This document shows, piece by piece, positions 61,663 to 64,000 of a stretch of DNA of 64,000 nt. Both the position numbers and the translations under genes were made by a program. Position 1 is the first letter of the stretch; every line of letters starts with the position of its first letter. The DNA is from Pantoea sp050157905 (lineage in GTDB: Bacteria > Pseudomonadota > Gammaproteobacteria > Enterobacterales > Enterobacteriaceae): assembly GCF_050157905.1 (NCBI RefSeq), contig NZ_JBKIWZ010000001.1, positions 124,001 through 188,000 of the forward strand, in the 5' to 3' direction. The notes under the pieces are model-generated. The model did no database searches. It worked only from the letters and a program-made list of their open reading frames with translations, and was not told where the DNA came from.

Positions 61663-62415
61663 ATGTCGTCTAACAATCACAACAACACTGATGACCAGCA
61701 GGGAAACGGCCCGCGTCACGTCGCTATCATCATGGATGGCAACGGTCGCTGGGCAAAAAATCAGGGAAAATTGCGGATTTCCGGTCACAGAGCGGGCGTT
61801 AAATCGGTACGCCGTGCCGTCAGCTTTGCGGTCAGCAACAATCTCGAAGCCCTGACGCTTTACGCCTTCAGCAGTGAAAACTGGAGTCGGCCAGCGCAGG
61901 AAGTCACCGCGTTGATGGAACTGTTTGTCTGGGCGCTGGATAGCGAAGTTAAAAGCCTGCATAAACATAATGTCCGTCTGCGTGTCATTGGCGATACCAG
62001 CCGTTTCAGTCCGCGTATTCAGGAACGTATTCGTCGTTCTGAGACACTGACTGCAAATAATAGTGGCCTGACGCTCAACATTGCTGCCAACTATGGCGGC
62101 CGTTGGGATATTATCGAAGGCGTGAAAAAACTGGCTGAACAGGTTCAGGAAGGATTACTGAGACCTGATCAGATTACCGAAGAGAGCCTGACGTCGCAGC
62201 TCTGTATGCAGGAGCTGGCGCCAGTGGATTTAGTGATAAGGACCGGGGGAGAGCATCGGATTAGCAACTTCCTGCTGTGGCAAATTGCCTATGCTGAATT
62301 CTATTTTACCGATGTGCTCTGGCCGGATTTCGATGAACACGTTTTTGAAGGTGCACTGAATGCATTCTCTCTGCGGGAGCGTCGTTTTGGCGGCGCTGCA
62401 CCAGGCGGCGCCTGA
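61663..62415 (+). CDS. ispU: Undecaprenyl diphosphate synthase
   Basis: 250 aa (uppS). It extends farnesyl diphosphate with eight IPP in cis to make the C55 carrier for peptidoglycan and O-antigen. Catalytic VAIIMDGNGRWA (Asp) at 20-31, FSSENWSRP, and the C-terminal DLVIRTGGEHRISNFLLWQ. The N-terminus (SSNNHNNTDDQQGNG) is longer and polar compared with E. coli. Confidence 0.96.
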   Translation: MSSNNHNNTDDQQGNGPRHVAIIMDGNGRWAKNQGKLRISGHRAGVKSVRRAVSFAVSNNLEALTLYAFSSENWSRPAQEVTALMELFVWALDSEVKSLHKHNVRLRVIGDTSRFSPRIQERIRRSETLTANNSGLTLNIAANYGGRWDIIEGVKKLAEQVQEGLLRPDQITEESLTSQLCMQELAPVDLVIRTGGEHRISNFLLWQIAYAEFYFTDVLWPDFDEHVFEGALNAFSLRERRFGGAAPGGA

Positions 62416-62433
62416 GCAATCTGGGGGTAACCT

Positions 62434-63291
62434 TTGCTGAAGTCTCGTCTGATTACCGCGTTGATCTTAATTCCGCTGGTAATAGTTGCACTGTTCTGGT
62501 TACCGCCCGTAGGTTTCGCACTGACAACGATTGTTATCTGCATGCTGGCCGCCTGGGAGTGGGGGCAGTTTGCAGGGATGGCATCACGCCAGCAGCGCGT
62601 CTGGCTGGCTGTACTTTGTGGCCTGCTGCTGGCACTGATGCAGTTTACGCTGCCACCCTATCAACACACCGTGCATCTGCCACAGATTGCGACATCGCTT
62701 TGGGCGTCGCTCGTGTGGTGGGTTGTGGCGCTGCTGCTTGTGCTCTCCTATCCCGCTTCTGCGGCTTTCTGGCGCCATTCGCGTCCGCTCCGCTTACTCT
62801 TTGGCATATTAACCCTGGTGCCCTTTTTCTGGGGCATGGTGGCGCTGCGCCAGTATCACTATGAAACTGACCACTTTGCCGGTGCCTGGTGGCTGCTGTT
62901 TGTGCTGCTGCTGGTGTGGGGCGCGGATTCGGGAGCCTACATGTTTGGCAAAATGTTCGGCAAACACAAGCTGGCGCCGAAGGTTTCACCGGGAAAAACC
63001 TGGGAAGGGTTTCTGGGTGGTCTGGTCTGCTCGGCGCTGATTGCGCTGCTGTTTGCCTCGCTGGCGCCGCTTACGGTTTCTGCCAGTACGCTGGTGGTCT
63101 GTGCGGTGATTTCAACGCTGGCGTCGGTACTGGGCGACCTTACGGAGAGTATGTTCAAACGTGAAGCGGGCATTAAGGACAGCGGCAACCTGATCCCGGG
63201 GCATGGTGGCATGCTTGACCGCATCGATAGCCTGACTGCGGCGGTGCCGGTGTTTGCCTGTTTACTGCTGCTGGTGTTCCGCACTCTCTAA
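62434..63291 (+). CDS. cdsA: Phosphatidate cytidylyltransferase
   Basis: 285 aa. It makes CDP-diacylglycerol from phosphatidate and CTP. About eight membrane helices; the C-terminal family signature is SVLGDLTESMFKREAGIKDS with GHGGMLDRIDSL. TTG start at 62434 with GGGGGTAA upstream; E. coli cdsA also starts with TTG. Confidence 0.95.
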   Translation: MLKSRLITALILIPLVIVALFWLPPVGFALTTIVICMLAAWEWGQFAGMASRQQRVWLAVLCGLLLALMQFTLPPYQHTVHLPQIATSLWASLVWWVVALLLVLSYPASAAFWRHSRPLRLLFGILTLVPFFWGMVALRQYHYETDHFAGAWWLLFVLLLVWGADSGAYMFGKMFGKHKLAPKVSPGKTWEGFLGGLVCSALIALLFASLAPLTVSASTLVVCAVISTLASVLGDLTESMFKREAGIKDSGNLIPGHGGMLDRIDSLTAAVPVFACLLLLVFRTL

Positions 63292-63304
63292 GGACAGGCA
63301 AAAG

Positions 63305-64000
63305 ATGTTGAGCATACTCTGGAGTTTCGTCGCTTTTATCGTTGCGCTGGGTGTACTGATTACGGTTCATGAGTTTGGCCACTTCTGGGTCGCTCGTCGC
63401 TGTGGCGTTAAGGTTGAACGCTTTTCCATAGGCTTCGGCAAGGCGCTCTGGCAGCGCCGTGACCGCCACGGCACCGAATATGTCATCGCGCTGATTCCGC
63501 TCGGCGGCTACGTCAAAATGCTCGATGAACGCGTTGAAAGCGTGCCGGCCGAGCTGCGTCATCAGGCTTTTAACAACAAAACCGTCTGGCAACGCGCCTC
63601 CATCATCGCGGCGGGTCCCGTCGCGAACTTCATCTTCGCCATCTTCGCCTACTGGGTTGTGTTTATTCACGGCGTGCCCGGCGTGCGCCCGGTAATCGGT
63701 GAAATTTTAAACGGTTCGGTGGCTGCAGAAGCTCAAATTACGCCCGGCATGGAACTTAAGGCGGTTGACGGTATCGAAACGCCTGACTGGGATGCTGTGC
63801 GTATGGCGCTGGTCGGTAAAATCGGGGACAGCAGTACCACGCTGACCGTGGCCCGATTTGGCGAAGAAGCGACGCAGCAGAAGCAGCTGGATTTGCGTAA
63901 CTGGCAGTTTGAGCCGGATAAGCAGGATCCAGTCGTTGCGTTAGGGATTCAGCCTCGCGGTCCGCAGATTGAGACCACGCTGGCAGAAGTACAGGCGAAT
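63305..64000 (+). CDS. rseP: Site-2 zinc protease RseP (partial at window end)
   Basis: First 232 codons, open to the window end. RseP cuts the membrane part of RseA after DegS to release sigma E, and clears signal peptides. The zinc motif HEFGH is at residues 22-26 in the first membrane helix. The conserved FSIGFGKALWQRR and the GPVANFIFAI helix follow, then the first PDZ region begins (VIGEILNGSVAAEAQI). AGG lies upstream of the ATG, 13 nt after cdsA. Confidence 0.96.
   Translation, partial: MLSILWSFVAFIVALGVLITVHEFGHFWVARRCGVKVERFSIGFGKALWQRRDRHGTEYVIALIPLGGYVKMLDERVESVPAELRHQAFNNKTVWQRASIIAAGPVANFIFAIFAYWVVFIHGVPGVRPVIGEILNGSVAAEAQITPGMELKAVDGIETPDWDAVRMALVGKIGDSSTTLTVARFGEEATQQKQLDLRNWQFEPDKQDPVVALGIQPRGPQIETTLAEVQAN

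Overview
The window looks like chromosomal DNA of an Erwiniaceae member of the Enterobacterales, most like Pantoea. This is inferred from gene content, protein sequences recognised from memory and gene order, not from a database search. From about 14.6 kb to the right end the genes follow the Escherichia coli order from speD/speE and hpt/can through panD-panC-panB-folK-pcnB-gluQ-dksA-sfsA-thpR-hrpB-mrcB-fhuACDB-hemL-erpA-btuF-mtnN-dgt-degP-cdaR-yaeH-dapD-glnD-map-rpsB-tsf-pyrH-frr-ispC-ispU-cdsA-rseP. Two E. coli neighbours, clcA (hemL/erpA) and yadS (erpA/btuF), are missing. No rRNA, tRNA, insertion sequence, prophage or CRISPR array was seen.

Left part (1-5.9 kb): a HicB-type antitoxin at the window edge, a LysR regulator divergent from a phenolic acid decarboxylase (padC), then acnB and yacL.

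Accessory catabolic island (5.93-14.54 kb), between yacL and speD: two divergent transcription units around a 187-bp control region. Leftward: iron-dependent alcohol dehydrogenase, DapA/NanA-type aldolase, sodium:solute symporter, a cytosolic BNR/sialidase-fold protein and an SDR dehydrogenase. Rightward: a DUF1537 four-carbon acid sugar kinase, a PdxA2-type 4-phospho-threonate/erythronate dehydrogenase and a DeoR regulator. The kinase/PdxA2 pair implies a C4 sugar acid ending as dihydroxyacetone phosphate; the leftward genes suggest import and aldol cleavage of a larger 2-keto-3-deoxy acid. The substrate is unknown, and this is the best candidate here for an undescribed system.

Middle (14.6-24.5 kb): spermidine synthesis (speE-speD), yacC, a CueR-type promoter with cueO, a transsulfuration-family PLP enzyme, hpt, carbonic anhydrase can, the YadGH ABC exporter, and an acyltransferase-3 gene broken by two compensating frameshifts.

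Right part (24.5-64 kb): pantothenate and folate synthesis, RNA polyadenylation and tRNA modification, PBP1b with a long glutamine tail, Fur-type ferrichrome uptake (fhuACDB), haem and Fe-S genes, B12 binding protein, envelope stress protease DegP with a sigma-E promoter, nitrogen sensor GlnD, and the rpsB-tsf-pyrH-frr / ispC-ispU-cdsA-rseP translation and envelope cluster, cut by the window end inside rseP.
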